A DNA stretch of 64,000 nucleotides from assembly GCF_007096635.1 (NCBI RefSeq), contig NZ_VKAA01000007.1, positions 62,001-126,000 on the forward strand, written 5' to 3'. The notes below the pieces were generated by a model. That model saw only the letters and a list, made by a program, of their open reading frames with translations, did not search any database and had not been told where the DNA came from. Both the position numbers and the translations under genes were made by a program. The stretch comes from Mycolicibacterium sp. 018/SC-01/001. GTDB taxonomy: Bacteria > Actinomycetota > Actinomycetes > Mycobacteriales > Mycobacteriaceae. Of this stretch, positions 8,786 through 20,402 are shown piece by piece; the stretch's first letter is position 1, and each line of letters begins with the position of its first letter.

Positions 8786-9717
8786 TGCCGCAGCTCCCGT
8801 CCGGTGACCTCGAGGAACACGTCTTCCAGACTGCGTTGCTCGACGCGCATGTCGGTGGCGAGCACATCCAGCCGGGCGCACCAGGCGGTGACGGTCGCGA
8901 GTACCTGCGGGTCGATGCGGCCCTCGATCAGGTACTCGCCGGGGCTCGTCTCGGTGGCACGGTAGCTCTCAGGGAGTGCGGCGACCAGCAGCGAGAGGTC
9001 CAGCATGCGCGGCGCCCGGAAACGCAGCTGGTTCTCGGCGCCGCTGCGCATCAGCTCGGCGGGCGTGCCGCTGGCGACGGCCCGGCCGTGGTCGATGATC
9101 AGGATGCGATCGGCCAGTTCCTCGGCCTCGGTCAGCTGGTGCGTCGTCAGCACCACCGTCACGCCGTCGCGGCGCAGGGCGTCGATCAACTCCCACACCA
9201 CCAGCCGGGCGTGTGCGTCCATCCCCGCGGTCGGCTCGTCGAGGAACACCAGCTCGGGCCTGCCGACCACCGCACACGCCAACGCGAGGCGTTGCTGCTG
9301 GCCGCCCGACAGGCGGCGGTAGGTGGTGCGCGCCGAATCGGTGAGGCCCAAGGTGTCGAGCAGCCACGCCGGATCGAGCGGGTTGGCGGCATAGGACGCC
9401 ACCAGGGTCAGCATCTCGCCGGCCCGGGCGGCCGGATAGGCGCCGCCGCCCTGCAGCATCACCCCGGTGCGGGCCCGCACGGCGGCGTTGTCGGTGACCG
9501 GGTCGAGCCCGAGGATCTCGATGCTGCCGGCGTCGGGACGGGCGAATCCCTCGCACATCTCGACCGTCGTCGTCTTACCGGCGCCGTTGGGGCCGAGGAG
9601 AGCGAAGATCTCGGCGGGGCCCACCTCCAGGTCCAGGTCGGACACCGCCACAGTGGTGCCGTACCGCTTGGTCACGCCGCGAACCCGCACGGGCGCGTTA
9701 CCGGAACGGGAGGTCAC
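8782..9717 (-). CDS. ABC transporter ATP-binding protein (Rv1458c-type)
   Basis: A 311-residue ATPase that drives the permease encoded just after it. It contains Walker A GPNGAGKTT near residue 40, Q-loop MLQGGG, signature LSGGQQQRLAL, Walker B LVFLDEPTAGMD and H-loop TTHQL. The C-terminal 80 residues form the accessory domain found in DrrA/CcmA-type exporters. The GTG start overlaps the mptB stop by 4 bp. With mptB and the permease it makes one operon. Confidence 0.92.
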   Translation of the reverse strand: MTSRSGNAPVRVRGVTKRYGTTVAVSDLDLEVGPAEIFALLGPNGAGKTTTVEMCEGFARPDAGSIEILGLDPVTDNAAVRARTGVMLQGGGAYPAARAGEMLTLVASYAANPLDPAWLLDTLGLTDSARTTYRRLSGGQQQRLALACAVVGRPELVFLDEPTAGMDAHARLVVWELIDALRRDGVTVVLTTHQLTEAEELADRILIIDHGRAVASGTPAELMRSGAENQLRFRAPRMLDLSLLVAALPESYRATETSPGEYLIEGRIDPQVLATVTAWCARLDVLATDMRVEQRSLEDVFLEVTGRELRQ

Positions 9718-11363
9718 GGAGATTCAGCGTAGGCGTCGGTCTTGTCGGCCGTGTCCACCGGCTCGTCGAGGCGTCCCGTCGCGGCTTCCGGCACCGCCCG
9801 CCACGGCAGCCACCGGTAGGTCAGCGCGATCAGCGCGAGCACGATCACAGTGCTGGCCAGCGTGGCCAGCACGATCTGGAACAGAGCGAAGCGGTCACCG
9901 TTGGCGGTGGGGCCGAAGATGCCGACGATCAGCGTGACGGCGATGACCGCGGCGCGGAAGCCCGGGCGGGTGGCCCAGGCGGCCAGCGGGATGATCGCCC
10001 ACAGCAGGTACCACGGTTGCACCACCGGGAACAGCAGCACGGTGACCCCGAGCGCGACCCCGAGCCCGCCGACCGGGTGCAGCCGGTCGCGCAGCACGGC
10101 GAACAGCAGCCACGTGACGATCAGCGCGATCAGCGTCACGCCGATGGCGCGCGTCAGCGCGAGGACGGCGGTCGTGTGGTCGCCGAGCCCCAGCAGGATG
10201 CCGACCTGGCCGGTGCCCAGCGCGATCAGCGTCGGCGGCGACATCCAGCTGCGCACGACGTTGGCGGTGCCCAGGGTGAACAGCCAGCCGAAGCCCAGAC
10301 CGCTGGCCCAGCCGATAAGCGCCATCACCGCCAGCGACACCGCCCCGAGCGCGCTGCCCGCGGTCAGGAACGCCCTGATCGTGCCGCCCCAGCGCGCGGC
10401 CAGCGCCATCGCCACGAAGCCGAGCGCCAGCAGACCCGGCAGCTTCACCTGCGAGGACATCGTGATCAGCACGGTCCCGGCCAGCAGCATGCCGGGGGCA
10501 TACCAGCGGTGCCGGGTGGTGGTGCCCAGAGCGGAGATCCCGCGCAGGGCGAATTCGGTGCCGGCCAGCATCAGGCCGAGCATCAGCGCCTCGTTGTGGA
10601 TGCCGGCGACCAGATGCATGAACAGCAGCGGGTTGGTCGCGCCCAGCCACAGCGCGCTCACCTCGGCGACCCCGCAGCGGCGCGCCAATCGGGGCGTCGC
10701 CCAGACGATGAGTCCCACCCCGAGCAGCACCATCAGCCGGTGGAACAGCACCGCCTCGACGATGTTCTCGCCGGTGATGCGCGAGATGCCGCGTCCGATC
10801 CACAGGAACAGCGGTCCGTACGGTGCCGGCGTCTCGCGCCACAGGCTGGGCACCGACAGCGTGAACACGTGATCGAGGCCGAGGCCCGGGGCGGGTCCCA
10901 CGCGGTAGGGATCGCTGCCCTGCAGCGAGATCTCGCTCTGCGCCAGGTAGGAGTAGACGTCCTTGCTGTACATCGGCGGCGCGATCAGCAGCGGGAGCGC
11001 CCACAGCAGCAGCGTGCGGTCCACCTGGCTGCGCGTCATGCGGCGCTTGCCCAGCGCGAAGCGGCCGAGCATCAGCCACGCCAGCGCCATCATCACCGCG
11101 CCGGTGGTCGTCATGGTCAGCGAGACGGTCTGGATGCGTGACGGCAGGTTGAGCAGGCGCACACCGAACGTGGGGTCCTGTACGACGGGGCGGGCGCCGG
11201 CGCCCAGCGCACCGATCGCCATCAGCACGGTGCCGGTGGCCCCGAACAGCCGGGTCCGGTGCAGGGCGACGAGTTCGGCGGGATCCAGCGGGCTGCCGAC
11301 GGTGCGCTCATCGCCGTGGAGACCGGCGATCGAGGTGCTGAGCGAGTGTCGGCGGGCTGCCAC
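9714..11363 (-). CDS. mptB: Alpha-(1->6)-mannopyranosyltransferase MptB
   Basis: GT-C glycosyltransferase that uses polyprenyl-phosphate-mannose to start the alpha-1,6-mannan core of lipomannan and lipoarabinomannan on the outer face of the membrane. The 549-residue protein has about 13 hydrophobic segments. The first large loop carries PPMYSKDVYSYLAQ, where the acidic residue of GT-C enzymes sits, followed by GSDPYRVGP. It is the first gene of an operon with the ABC exporter. The GTG start is 6 bp after a TACGCT -10 box, so translation is probably leaderless. Orthologue of Rv1459c. Confidence 0.92.
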   Translation of the reverse strand: MAARRHSLSTSIAGLHGDERTVGSPLDPAELVALHRTRLFGATGTVLMAIGALGAGARPVVQDPTFGVRLLNLPSRIQTVSLTMTTTGAVMMALAWLMLGRFALGKRRMTRSQVDRTLLLWALPLLIAPPMYSKDVYSYLAQSEISLQGSDPYRVGPAPGLGLDHVFTLSVPSLWRETPAPYGPLFLWIGRGISRITGENIVEAVLFHRLMVLLGVGLIVWATPRLARRCGVAEVSALWLGATNPLLFMHLVAGIHNEALMLGLMLAGTEFALRGISALGTTTRHRWYAPGMLLAGTVLITMSSQVKLPGLLALGFVAMALAARWGGTIRAFLTAGSALGAVSLAVMALIGWASGLGFGWLFTLGTANVVRSWMSPPTLIALGTGQVGILLGLGDHTTAVLALTRAIGVTLIALIVTWLLFAVLRDRLHPVGGLGVALGVTVLLFPVVQPWYLLWAIIPLAAWATRPGFRAAVIAVTLIVGIFGPTANGDRFALFQIVLATLASTVIVLALIALTYRWLPWRAVPEAATGRLDEPVDTADKTDAYAESP

Positions 11364-11369
11364 TCAGGC

Positions 11370-11375
11370 AGCGTA
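11370..11375 (-). promoter_or_regulatory. Leaderless -10 box of mptB (TACGCT)
   Basis: TACGCT on the minus strand stands 6 bp before the GTG start of mptB. It lies about 100 bp from the divergent sufR operator. Confidence 0.5.
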
Positions 11376-11470
11376 GCGGGCGGCTATTCCCGCTCCGGCC
11401 GCCCTGATGCTGTGAGAAGTATGACGGGAACGATAAGGGTGGCCTTGGTGGACCGGGTCAGGCAATTGCG

Positions 11471-11487
11471 TCACACTGGTGTTGTGA
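11471..11487. promoter_or_regulatory. SufR operator overlapping the sufR start codon
   Basis: TCACA-N7-TGTGA is a perfect inverted repeat and contains ACACT-N5-TGTGA, the site I recall for M. tuberculosis SufR. It covers the GTG start at 11484 and a -10-like CACACT at 11472-11477 with the 6-bp leaderless spacing. Bound SufR would cover the -10 and start site, which explains self-repression of the suf operon. Confidence 0.75.
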
Positions 11488-12248
11488 AAATCCGTCCGGA
11501 GGGCACCGTCGTGCCGGCTGCGGGGGTGGCTGCTGTGGTGTCTTCGCAGCCATCCTCGCCCGTCGGCGACGGGGACACCAGGACGGCGATCGTGCGTCTG
11601 CTGCTGGAGGGTCCGACGACCGCGAGCAGCATCGGCGAACGGCTGGGACTGTCGGCCGCGGGCGTGCGCCGGCATCTCGACGCACTCATCGAGGCCGGCG
11701 ATGCGCAGGCCAAGTCGGCGGCGGCCTGGCAGCAGGAGGGCCGCGGCCGGCCCGCCAAGCGCTACCAGCTGACCGCGGCGGGGCGCGCGAAGCTCGAGCA
11801 CGCCTACGACGATCTGGCCTCGGCGGCCATGCGCGCGCTGCGCGAGGTCGGCGGTGACGACGCGGTCCACGCGTTCGCCCGCCGGCGCATCGACACCATC
11901 CTGTCCGGCGTCGCACCCGCGGCGTCCGACCGCGCGGAGGACGTCGAGTCTGCCGCCGAGCGCGTCGCCGACGCCCTGAGCCGGGCCGGCTATGCGACGA
12001 CGACCACGCAGGTGCGCGGTCCGCTGGGCGGGGTGCAGATCTGCCAGCACCACTGCCCGGTGTCCCACGTCGCAGAAGAGTTCCCCGAGCTCTGCGAAGC
12101 AGAGCAGCAGGCGATGTCCGAGGTGCTGGGCACGCACGTCCAGCGCCTGGCCACCATCGTCAACGGGGATTGTGCCTGCACCACCCACGTTCCGGCGCAC
12201 AGCCCGCGTCAGAACCCGTCAGCGAGCAAAAGGAGTGTGTCGCAATGA
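11484..12248 (+). CDS. sufR: Fe-S cluster-binding repressor SufR
   Basis: DeoR/ArsR-like winged-helix repressor of the suf operon that senses cluster supply and NO/redox stress. In the 254-residue form, the helix-turn-helix is [28 protein letters not shown], shown here by its core [20 protein letters not shown]. The cluster ligands are C-x3-C-x12-C in [10 protein letters not shown]...PELCEAE, with further cysteines in [11 protein letters not shown] 11484 is chosen because an operator and a -10-like box sit directly before it; an in-frame ATG at 11421 would add 21 residues. The stop overlaps the sufB ATG. Orthologue of Rv1460. Confidence 0.93.
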   Translation: MKIRPEGTVVPAAGVAAVVSSQPSSPVGDGDTRTAIVRLLLEGPTTASSIGERLGLSAAGVRRHLDALIEAGDAQAKSAAAWQQEGRGRPAKRYQLTAAGRAKLEHAYDDLASAAMRALREVGGDDAVHAFARRRIDTILSGVAPAASDRAEDVESAAERVADALSRAGYATTTTQVRGPLGGVQICQHHCPVSHVAEEFPELCEAEQQAMSEVLGTHVQRLATIVNGDCACTTHVPAHSPRQNPSASKRSVSQ

Positions 12249-13684
12249 CACTCACACCGGAGGTCAAGCCAGAAGCGCTGACCCAGGAGGAGACCATCGC
12301 CTCCCTGGGCAAGTACGGCTACGGCTGGGCCGACTCCGACGTCGCCGGTGCCAGCGCACAGCGTGGGCTCTCGGAGGCCGTGGTGCGCGACATCTCGGCG
12401 AAGAAGAGCGAGCCGGAGTGGATGCTCGACATCCGCCTCAAGGCGCTGCGCACCTTCGACAAGAAGCCGATGCCGAACTGGGGCTCCAACCTGGAGGGCA
12501 TCGACTTCGACAACATCAAGTACTTCGTGCGCTCCAGCGAGAAGCAGGCCGCCACATGGGATGACCTGCCCGAGGACATCCGCAACACCTACGACAAGCT
12601 CGGCATCCCCGAAGCGGAGAAGCAGCGGCTGGTCTCGGGTGTGGCCGCCCAGTACGAGTCCGAGGTGGTCTACCACTCGATCCGCGAGGACCTCGAGGCC
12701 CAGGGCGTGATCTTCCTCGACACCGACTCCGGACTGCGCGAGCATCCCGAACTGTTCCGGGAGTACTTCGGCACCGTGATCCCGGCCGGGGACAACAAGT
12801 TCTCCGCGCTCAACACGGCGGTGTGGTCGGGCGGGTCGTTCATCTACGTCCCCAAGGGTGTGCACGTCGACATCCCGCTGCAGGCCTACTTCCGCATCAA
12901 CACCGAGAACATGGGCCAGTTCGAGCGGACGCTGATCATCGTCGACGAGGACGCCTACGTGCACTACGTCGAAGGCTGCACGGCACCGATCTACAAGAGC
13001 GACTCGCTGCACAGCGCGGTCGTCGAGATCATCGTCAAGCCCGGCGGCCGGTGCCGCTACACGACGATTCAGAACTGGTCGAACAACGTCTTCAACCTCG
13101 TCACCAAGCGTGCGCGGGCCGAGGCCGGCGCCACGATGGAGTGGGTCGACGGCAACATCGGCTCGAAGGTCACGATGAAGTACCCGGCCGTGTGGATGAC
13201 CGGTGAGCACGCCAAGGGCGAGGTGCTCTCGGTCGCGTTCGCCGGTGAGGGCCAGCACCAGGACACCGGGGCGAAGATGCTGCACCTGGCGCCGAACACG
13301 TCGTCCAACATCGTGTCCAAGTCCGTCGCCCGCGGTGGCGGGCGCGCGTCCTACCGCGGCCTGGTCCAGGTCAACAAGGGTGCCCACGGCTCGCGGTCGA
13401 GCGTGAAATGCGATGCGCTGCTGGTCGATACGATCAGCCGCTCCGACACCTACCCCTACGTCGACATCCGCGAGGACGACGTCACGATGGGCCACGAGGC
13501 GACGGTCTCGAAGGTCAGTGAAGACCAGATGTTCTATCTGATGAGCCGCGGTCTGACCGAGGACGAGGCGATGGCGATGGTGGTGCGCGGCTTCGTCGAG
13601 CCCATCGCCAAGGAGCTCCCGATGGAGTACGCACTCGAGCTCAACCGCCTGATCGAGCTGCAGATGGAAGGTGCGGTCGGCTAG
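12245..13684 (+). CDS. sufB: Fe-S cluster assembly scaffold protein SufB (no intein)
   Basis: Subunit of the SufBC2D scaffold on which sulfide and iron are joined into clusters. The 479-residue protein shows [14 protein letters not shown], the conserved cysteine in [29 protein letters not shown] and the C-terminal [16 protein letters not shown]. The start ATG overlaps the sufR stop (ATGA) and has AAAAGGAG upstream. M. tuberculosis SufB carries a self-splicing intein, but here the extein reads straight through, so this is the empty allele. It is followed without a gap by sufD. Confidence 0.97.
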   Translation: MTLTPEVKPEALTQEETIASLGKYGYGWADSDVAGASAQRGLSEAVVRDISAKKSEPEWMLDIRLKALRTFDKKPMPNWGSNLEGIDFDNIKYFVRSSEKQAATWDDLPEDIRNTYDKLGIPEAEKQRLVSGVAAQYESEVVYHSIREDLEAQGVIFLDTDSGLREHPELFREYFGTVIPAGDNKFSALNTAVWSGGSFIYVPKGVHVDIPLQAYFRINTENMGQFERTLIIVDEDAYVHYVEGCTAPIYKSDSLHSAVVEIIVKPGGRCRYTTIQNWSNNVFNLVTKRARAEAGATMEWVDGNIGSKVTMKYPAVWMTGEHAKGEVLSVAFAGEGQHQDTGAKMLHLAPNTSSNIVSKSVARGGGRASYRGLVQVNKGAHGSRSSVKCDALLVDTISRSDTYPYVDIREDDVTMGHEATVSKVSEDQMFYLMSRGLTEDEAMAMVVRGFVEPIAKELPMEYALELNRLIELQMEGAVG

Positions 13685-14865
13685 TGGCTGATTCCAATAC
13701 GACGACGAGTCTGACGGCGGCTCTCGAGGGCGCCAACAAGGGCGAGTTGTTCACATCGTTCGACGTGGACGCCTTCGAGGTGCCCGGCGGCCGCGACGAG
13801 ATCTGGCGCTTCACCCCGCTGAAGCGGTTGCGGGGTCTGCACGACGGGTCAGCCGCTGCCACCGGCACGGCCACCATCGACGTGAGCGGTTCCGGCGACA
13901 TCCGCGTCGAGCGCGTCGCCCGCACCGACGATCGCCTCGGCCGGGCCGGCGCGCCGGCGGATCGCGTTGCGGCGCAGGCGTACTCGAGCTTCGAGACCGC
14001 GACTCTGATCGATGTGCCCGCCCAGGCCGTGGTGAGCGATCCGATCGAGGTGACGATCACCGGGCCCGGCGAGGGTGCGACCGCCTACGGGCACCTGCAG
14101 ATCCGGCTCGGCGAGCTGGCCGAGGCCGTCGTGGTGCTCGATCACCGCGGCAGCGGAACCTACGCCGACAACATCGAATTCGTGGTCGGCGACGGCGCCA
14201 CGCTGCGAGTGGTGTCGATCGCGGACTGGGCCGACGACGCGGTACATGTAAGCACGTACCACGCCACCCTGGGCCGGGACGCGGTGCTGCGGCACGCGGC
14301 AGTCACCCTCGGCGGCGACGTGGTGCGGTTGACGGGACGGGTGCGCTACACCGCGCCCGGCGGTGACGCCGAACTGCTCGGCCTGTACTTCGCCGACGAC
14401 GGGCAGCACTTCGAATCCCGGCTGCTGGTCGACCACGCGCAACCCAACTGCCGCTCGAACGTCACGTACAAGGGTGCGCTGCAAGGGGATCCGTCCTCGC
14501 GGCGACCCGACACCCACACCGTGTGGATCGGCGATGTCCTGATCCGCGCCGAGGCGACCGGGACCGACACGTTCGAGGTCAACCGCAACCTCGTGCTGAC
14601 CGACGGCGCGCGCGCCGACTCGGTGCCCAACCTGGAGATCGAGACCGGCGAGATCGTCGGCGCCGGCCACGCCAGCGCCACCGGCCGTTTCGACGACGAG
14701 CAACTGTTCTACCTTCGTGCCCGCGGCATTCCGGAGGAGCAGGCCCGCCGCCTGGTGGTGCGCGGCTTCTTCCACGAGATCATCGCCAAGATCTCCGTCC
14801 CCGCCGTGCGGGAGCGCCTGACCGACGCCATCGAACGCGAACTAGCGATTACCGAGAAGAGTTGA
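13684..14865 (+). CDS. sufD: Fe-S cluster assembly protein SufD
   Basis: The 393-residue partner of SufB in the SufBC2D complex, needed for iron entry and for the scaffold dimer. It shares with SufB the beta-helix core and the C-terminal segment FYLRARGIPEEQARRLVVRGF, and has the conserved HTVWIGDVLIRAEATGTDTF stretch. The N-terminus includes EIWRFTPLKRL, typical of SufD. Its GTG start shares one base with the sufB TAG stop, so it is coupled to sufB. Orthologue of Rv1462. Confidence 0.95.
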   Translation: MADSNTTTSLTAALEGANKGELFTSFDVDAFEVPGGRDEIWRFTPLKRLRGLHDGSAAATGTATIDVSGSGDIRVERVARTDDRLGRAGAPADRVAAQAYSSFETATLIDVPAQAVVSDPIEVTITGPGEGATAYGHLQIRLGELAEAVVVLDHRGSGTYADNIEFVVGDGATLRVVSIADWADDAVHVSTYHATLGRDAVLRHAAVTLGGDVVRLTGRVRYTAPGGDAELLGLYFADDGQHFESRLLVDHAQPNCRSNVTYKGALQGDPSSRRPDTHTVWIGDVLIRAEATGTDTFEVNRNLVLTDGARADSVPNLEIETGEIVGAGHASATGRFDDEQLFYLRARGIPEEQARRLVVRGFFHEIIAKISVPAVRERLTDAIERELAITEKS

Positions 14866-14867
14866 CC

Positions 14868-17384
<2,517 letters not shown>

Positions 17385-17388
<4 letters not shown>

Positions 17389-17732
17389 GTGAGACAGCTG
17401 CACCGAACGAGGACCTGCTCGCCGACATCGAGGAGGCGATGCGCGACGTCGTCGATCCCGAACTCGGCATCAACGTCGTCGATCTCGGTCTGGTCTACGG
17501 CGTCAACGTGGCCACTGAGGAGGGCGGTGACGTCGCGTTGATCGACATGACGCTGACCTCGGCGGCGTGCCCGCTGACCGACGTGATCGAAGATCAGTCC
17601 CGCACAGCCCTGATCGGCGCCGGCCTGGTCAACGAATTGCGTATCAACTGGGTGTGGAACCCGCCGTGGGGACCGGACAAGATCACCGAGGACGGCCGCG
17701 AGCAGCTGCGCGCCCTGGGCTTCACGGTCTGA
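17385..17732 (+). CDS. sufT: SufT, MIP18/DUF59 Fe-S maturation factor
   Basis: Small 115-residue protein of the PaaD/MIP18 family that helps deliver or mature Fe-S clusters. It has the family core EEAMRDVVDPELGINVVDLGLVY, here recognised by DPELGINVVDLG, and the conserved cysteine in TSAACPLTDVIEDQ. It is the last gene of sufR-B-D-C-S-U-T, joined to sufU by an ATGA overlap. The final 11 bp overlap the convergent dehalogenase gene. Orthologue of Rv1466. Confidence 0.94.
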
Positions 17733-18411
17733 CCGCGCCGAGCAGTCGGGCCAGCTCCAGCACGTCGGCCGCGGTGATGGTCGGTTGCGGCAGCGTCGGG
17801 ATCAGGGCGTTGCCCGGCCGGGCCAGGAACGCGCTCTGCATGCCGGCACTCTGCGCGCCCATGGTGTCCCAGATGTGCGCGGCCACCATCATGCAGTCCT
17901 GCGGCGCGACCTCGAGTTCAGCGGCGACGTCGACATACAGCGCGCGGGCCGGCTTGAACGTGCCATAGGTGTCGACGCTGAACTGCCGCTCCACATACCT
18001 GTCCAGACCCGCTGTCTCCAGCGGCGTCGGGGCTCCGCTGACCGGAGGTGAGTTCGTCAGCGTCACCAGGCGGTAGCCGTGATCACGCAGCCGCGTCAGG
18101 CCGTCTTCGACGTCGGGATGGGCCGGCATCGACCGGAACGCCTCACTGACCCTGCGCCAGTCATCGTCACCGATCGCGACGCCGTGGACGGCGCCGACCA
18201 TGTGCAGGACGCCGCGGCCCAGGGTGAAGAAGTCCACATACTGGCCGGCCAGCGTCGCCGACATCGAATACACCAGCAGCTGCGCGAACCACTCGCGCAA
18301 AACCCGGCCGTCTCCGAACAGATCGGCGAACACCGGTCCGACTGCCTCGATGTCGAGCAGGGTCTCGTTGACGTCGAATATCACCACCTTCGGTGCGCGC
18401 ATGCCGTTCAT
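17722..18411 (-). CDS. Haloacid dehalogenase, type II (HAD superfamily)
   Basis: A 229-residue HAD hydrolase close to L-2-haloacid dehalogenases, which remove halide from short 2-halo acids. Motif I is FDVNETLLD (nucleophile Asp), motif II is TLTNSPP, the motif III lysine is in GTFKPARALY, and motif IV is MVAAHIWDTMGAQSAG. The spacing and the VNETL form fit the type II haloacid dehalogenase group better than phosphatases. M. tuberculosis has other genes here (fadE15, ctpD), so this gene belongs to a locally different block. Confidence 0.88.
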   Translation of the reverse strand: MNGMRAPKVVIFDVNETLLDIEAVGPVFADLFGDGRVLREWFAQLLVYSMSATLAGQYVDFFTLGRGVLHMVGAVHGVAIGDDDWRRVSEAFRSMPAHPDVEDGLTRLRDHGYRLVTLTNSPPVSGAPTPLETAGLDRYVERQFSVDTYGTFKPARALYVDVAAELEVAPQDCMMVAAHIWDTMGAQSAGMQSAFLARPGNALIPTLPQPTITAADVLELARLLGAVRP

Positions 18412-18819
18412 GTAACGCGACGGGCGCGTGGAGGCGGTCCCCGGGGTGTTGTGCGCGCCGTGGTCCCGCTGTTCTTGCCGTCGTGATTGCGGCTACGAAG
18501 AAATTCGCCGACTACGGGGCGCCGACCACGCACATCAGTGGAACATGTGCGCTTCGGCAAACTATGTGACTTGCGCTGTAAATGCATTCCAGCGAATGGT
18601 ACGCAGTGCGGAGAATATGACACTTCGGGGCCGGTCAAGAAATTGTCGGGAAAGCGTGCAACTCCCGCATGTGCTGTGTATAACGTTTGCTGAGCACCGG
18701 GGATTCAATCAGCGAGACGCTCTGAACTGGGACTACTTACAGTTCTGTCGTTCGCTGTCGATTACCGAATTCAGGTGTTCACTTTGCTTCGCCTTTCGTT
18801 GAGTGTCTCGGCTAGAGAA
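18412..18819 (+). other. Noncoding space upstream of the GH16 gene, AT-richer than its surroundings
   Basis: About 400 bp with no convincing gene; the codons of the one open frame (18428-18802) look random. The base mix is clearly less GC-rich than the flanks, which suggests a horizontally derived or fast-changing region. It contains an inverted repeat and probable promoter near 18724-18745. Confidence 0.6.
18724..18745 (+). promoter_or_regulatory. Inverted repeat GAACTG-N10-CAGTTC over a -10 box
   Basis: GAACTG at 18724-18729 and CAGTTC at 18740-18745 are exact inverses. The right arm overlaps TACAGT (18738-18743), which fits TAnnnT and would give a leader of about 70 nt for the GH16 gene. 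It could be a repressor site for that gene. Confidence 0.4.
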
Positions 18820-20361
18820 ATGAGTTCGGTGATGCAATCCACGCAACGTCCGGGGCCGTCGCCCCTCAATGGCAAACATTTATTGGCCGGTGGCATCGTC
18901 GCCGCCGGGCTCATGGCGGCCGGCGTGGCCGGCGCGGGCACCGCTGCCGCCGCGCCTGAGGACACGACGACACACTCCGTCTCGGCGCCCGGCGCCGGGA
19001 CGTCGACGGCTGCGGCCGAGTCGGGTCCACGGCGTGCGTCGACGTCACCCTTCCGTGCCACCAAGCGTGGCCAGGCGCGCGACTCCGAGGAGCGCCCCGC
19101 GGACCTACCGCGGCGCGTGAATCGCCCGCGTGCCGACGGGGACGACACGGCAGGGGAGGACAGCCGCCCGCAGCGGCGGGACCGCACCCGCCGCGCCGAC
19201 CGGGTCACCGCAGCCGCGGCAGAGCGCCCGACCCGCACCACGAAGCGCCCGGCGGCGGACACGGCATCCGAGACCGCCACAGCGACCGAGGAGGTCACGG
19301 TCGCTCCCGCGGCACTCACGTCGGCCCGCGCATCCGCCAGCAGCACCACCCCAGATGCCGTGCTGCTGGCCGCGGCGACCAGCACCCGCGTCACCGTCGG
19401 GTCCATGATCGTGGACTCGCTGTATTCGAGAGGCATCCGCAGCAAGCGGATGGGCACCGACTGGCTCGACATCCCGGTGTCGGCGGCCAAGGCGCAGCGG
19501 TGGCTGGTACGCCGCCAGGACATCTACGCCGACGTCCTGAACAGCCAGCAGCCGCCGTCGCCTCCGCCCGTCGGCCAGCCGCCGGGGTCTTCGCAGCCGA
19601 AACTGCTGTGGGAGACCAACTTCAGCAGTCGGGAGGAGGCGCTGAAGTACTGGAGCTCGCAGACCGGGCGGTGGGGGCAGTCCGCCGGCGAGAACCAGTA
19701 CTACACCGACGGCAACAACATCACGGTCGACGCCGACGGCAATCTGGTCATCCAGGTGCGCAGGGAGCGCGCGCCGGACGGACTCGGCGCGCCCTACAAC
19801 TACACCTCGGCACGTCTCGTCACCTACGGCAAGCAGTCGATCGGCCCCGGCACCCGCGTGGAGGCCCGCATCCAGGTGCCGCCGGACTCCGGTCTGCTCC
19901 CGGCGTTCTGGACCGTCGGCCTCGAACCAGGCCATGAGTTCGACTGGCCGCGACAGGGCGAGATCGACATCATGGAGATCCCCGGTTTCGGCACCCCCGC
20001 CTCGCGGCGCACCTGGACGGGCAACATCCACGGCCCGGCCAAGGGCAACAAGAACACCGACGTGAAGATGGACGGCATCGACGCCGATCTGGGCGTCGAC
20101 CTGTCGGCCGGTTTCCACACCTACGGCATGGATTGGTATTCCGACCGGATCGTCTGGCGGGTCGACGGTGTCGAGGTGGGGCAGGTGACCAAGGCGCAGT
20201 ACGAGGCGCGCGGCGGCGACTGGACCCCGTTCTCCGGAGAGTGGGAGCACTACCTGATCCTCAACGTCGCCGTGGGCAACCCCTGGACGGGCGATCCGAG
20301 CGCCTCGGCGCCCATGAACGCCGAGATGAAGGTCGACTGGGTGCGCGCCTACCAACTCTGA
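18820..20361 (+). CDS. Secreted glycoside hydrolase family 16 protein
   Basis: A 513-residue exported protein. The N-terminus has a signal-like segment (HLLAGGIVAAGLMAAGVAG then AAAAPED), followed by about 200 residues rich in Ser, Thr, Ala and Arg, a Pro-rich hinge (QQPPSPPPVGQPPG), and the GH16 domain from about residue 265. The catalytic signature is GEIDIMEIPG (E-x-D-x-x-E), which marks retaining beta-1,3 or beta-1,3-1,4-glucanases. ATG 18820 is my choice of start; GTG 18775 and ATG 18835 are alternatives. There is no orthologue at this place in M. tuberculosis. Substrate not determined. Confidence 0.88.
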   Translation: MSSVMQSTQRPGPSPLNGKHLLAGGIVAAGLMAAGVAGAGTAAAAPEDTTTHSVSAPGAGTSTAAAESGPRRASTSPFRATKRGQARDSEERPADLPRRVNRPRADGDDTAGEDSRPQRRDRTRRADRVTAAAAERPTRTTKRPAADTASETATATEEVTVAPAALTSARASASSTTPDAVLLAAATSTRVTVGSMIVDSLYSRGIRSKRMGTDWLDIPVSAAKAQRWLVRRQDIYADVLNSQQPPSPPPVGQPPGSSQPKLLWETNFSSREEALKYWSSQTGRWGQSAGENQYYTDGNNITVDADGNLVIQVRRERAPDGLGAPYNYTSARLVTYGKQSIGPGTRVEARIQVPPDSGLLPAFWTVGLEPGHEFDWPRQGEIDIMEIPGFGTPASRRTWTGNIHGPAKGNKNTDVKMDGIDADLGVDLSAGFHTYGMDWYSDRIVWRVDGVEVGQVTKAQYEARGGDWTPFSGEWEHYLILNVAVGNPWTGDPSASAPMNAEMKVDWVRAYQL

Positions 20362-20402
20362 CGCGGGGGAACACAGGCCCTGCGCCCGACGTTGACGTCA
20401 AC

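Noticed and set aside
18428..18802. 124-codon frame before the GH16 gene
   Set aside because: Cys-rich, random-looking sequence without ribosome site; codon use unlike the neighbours.
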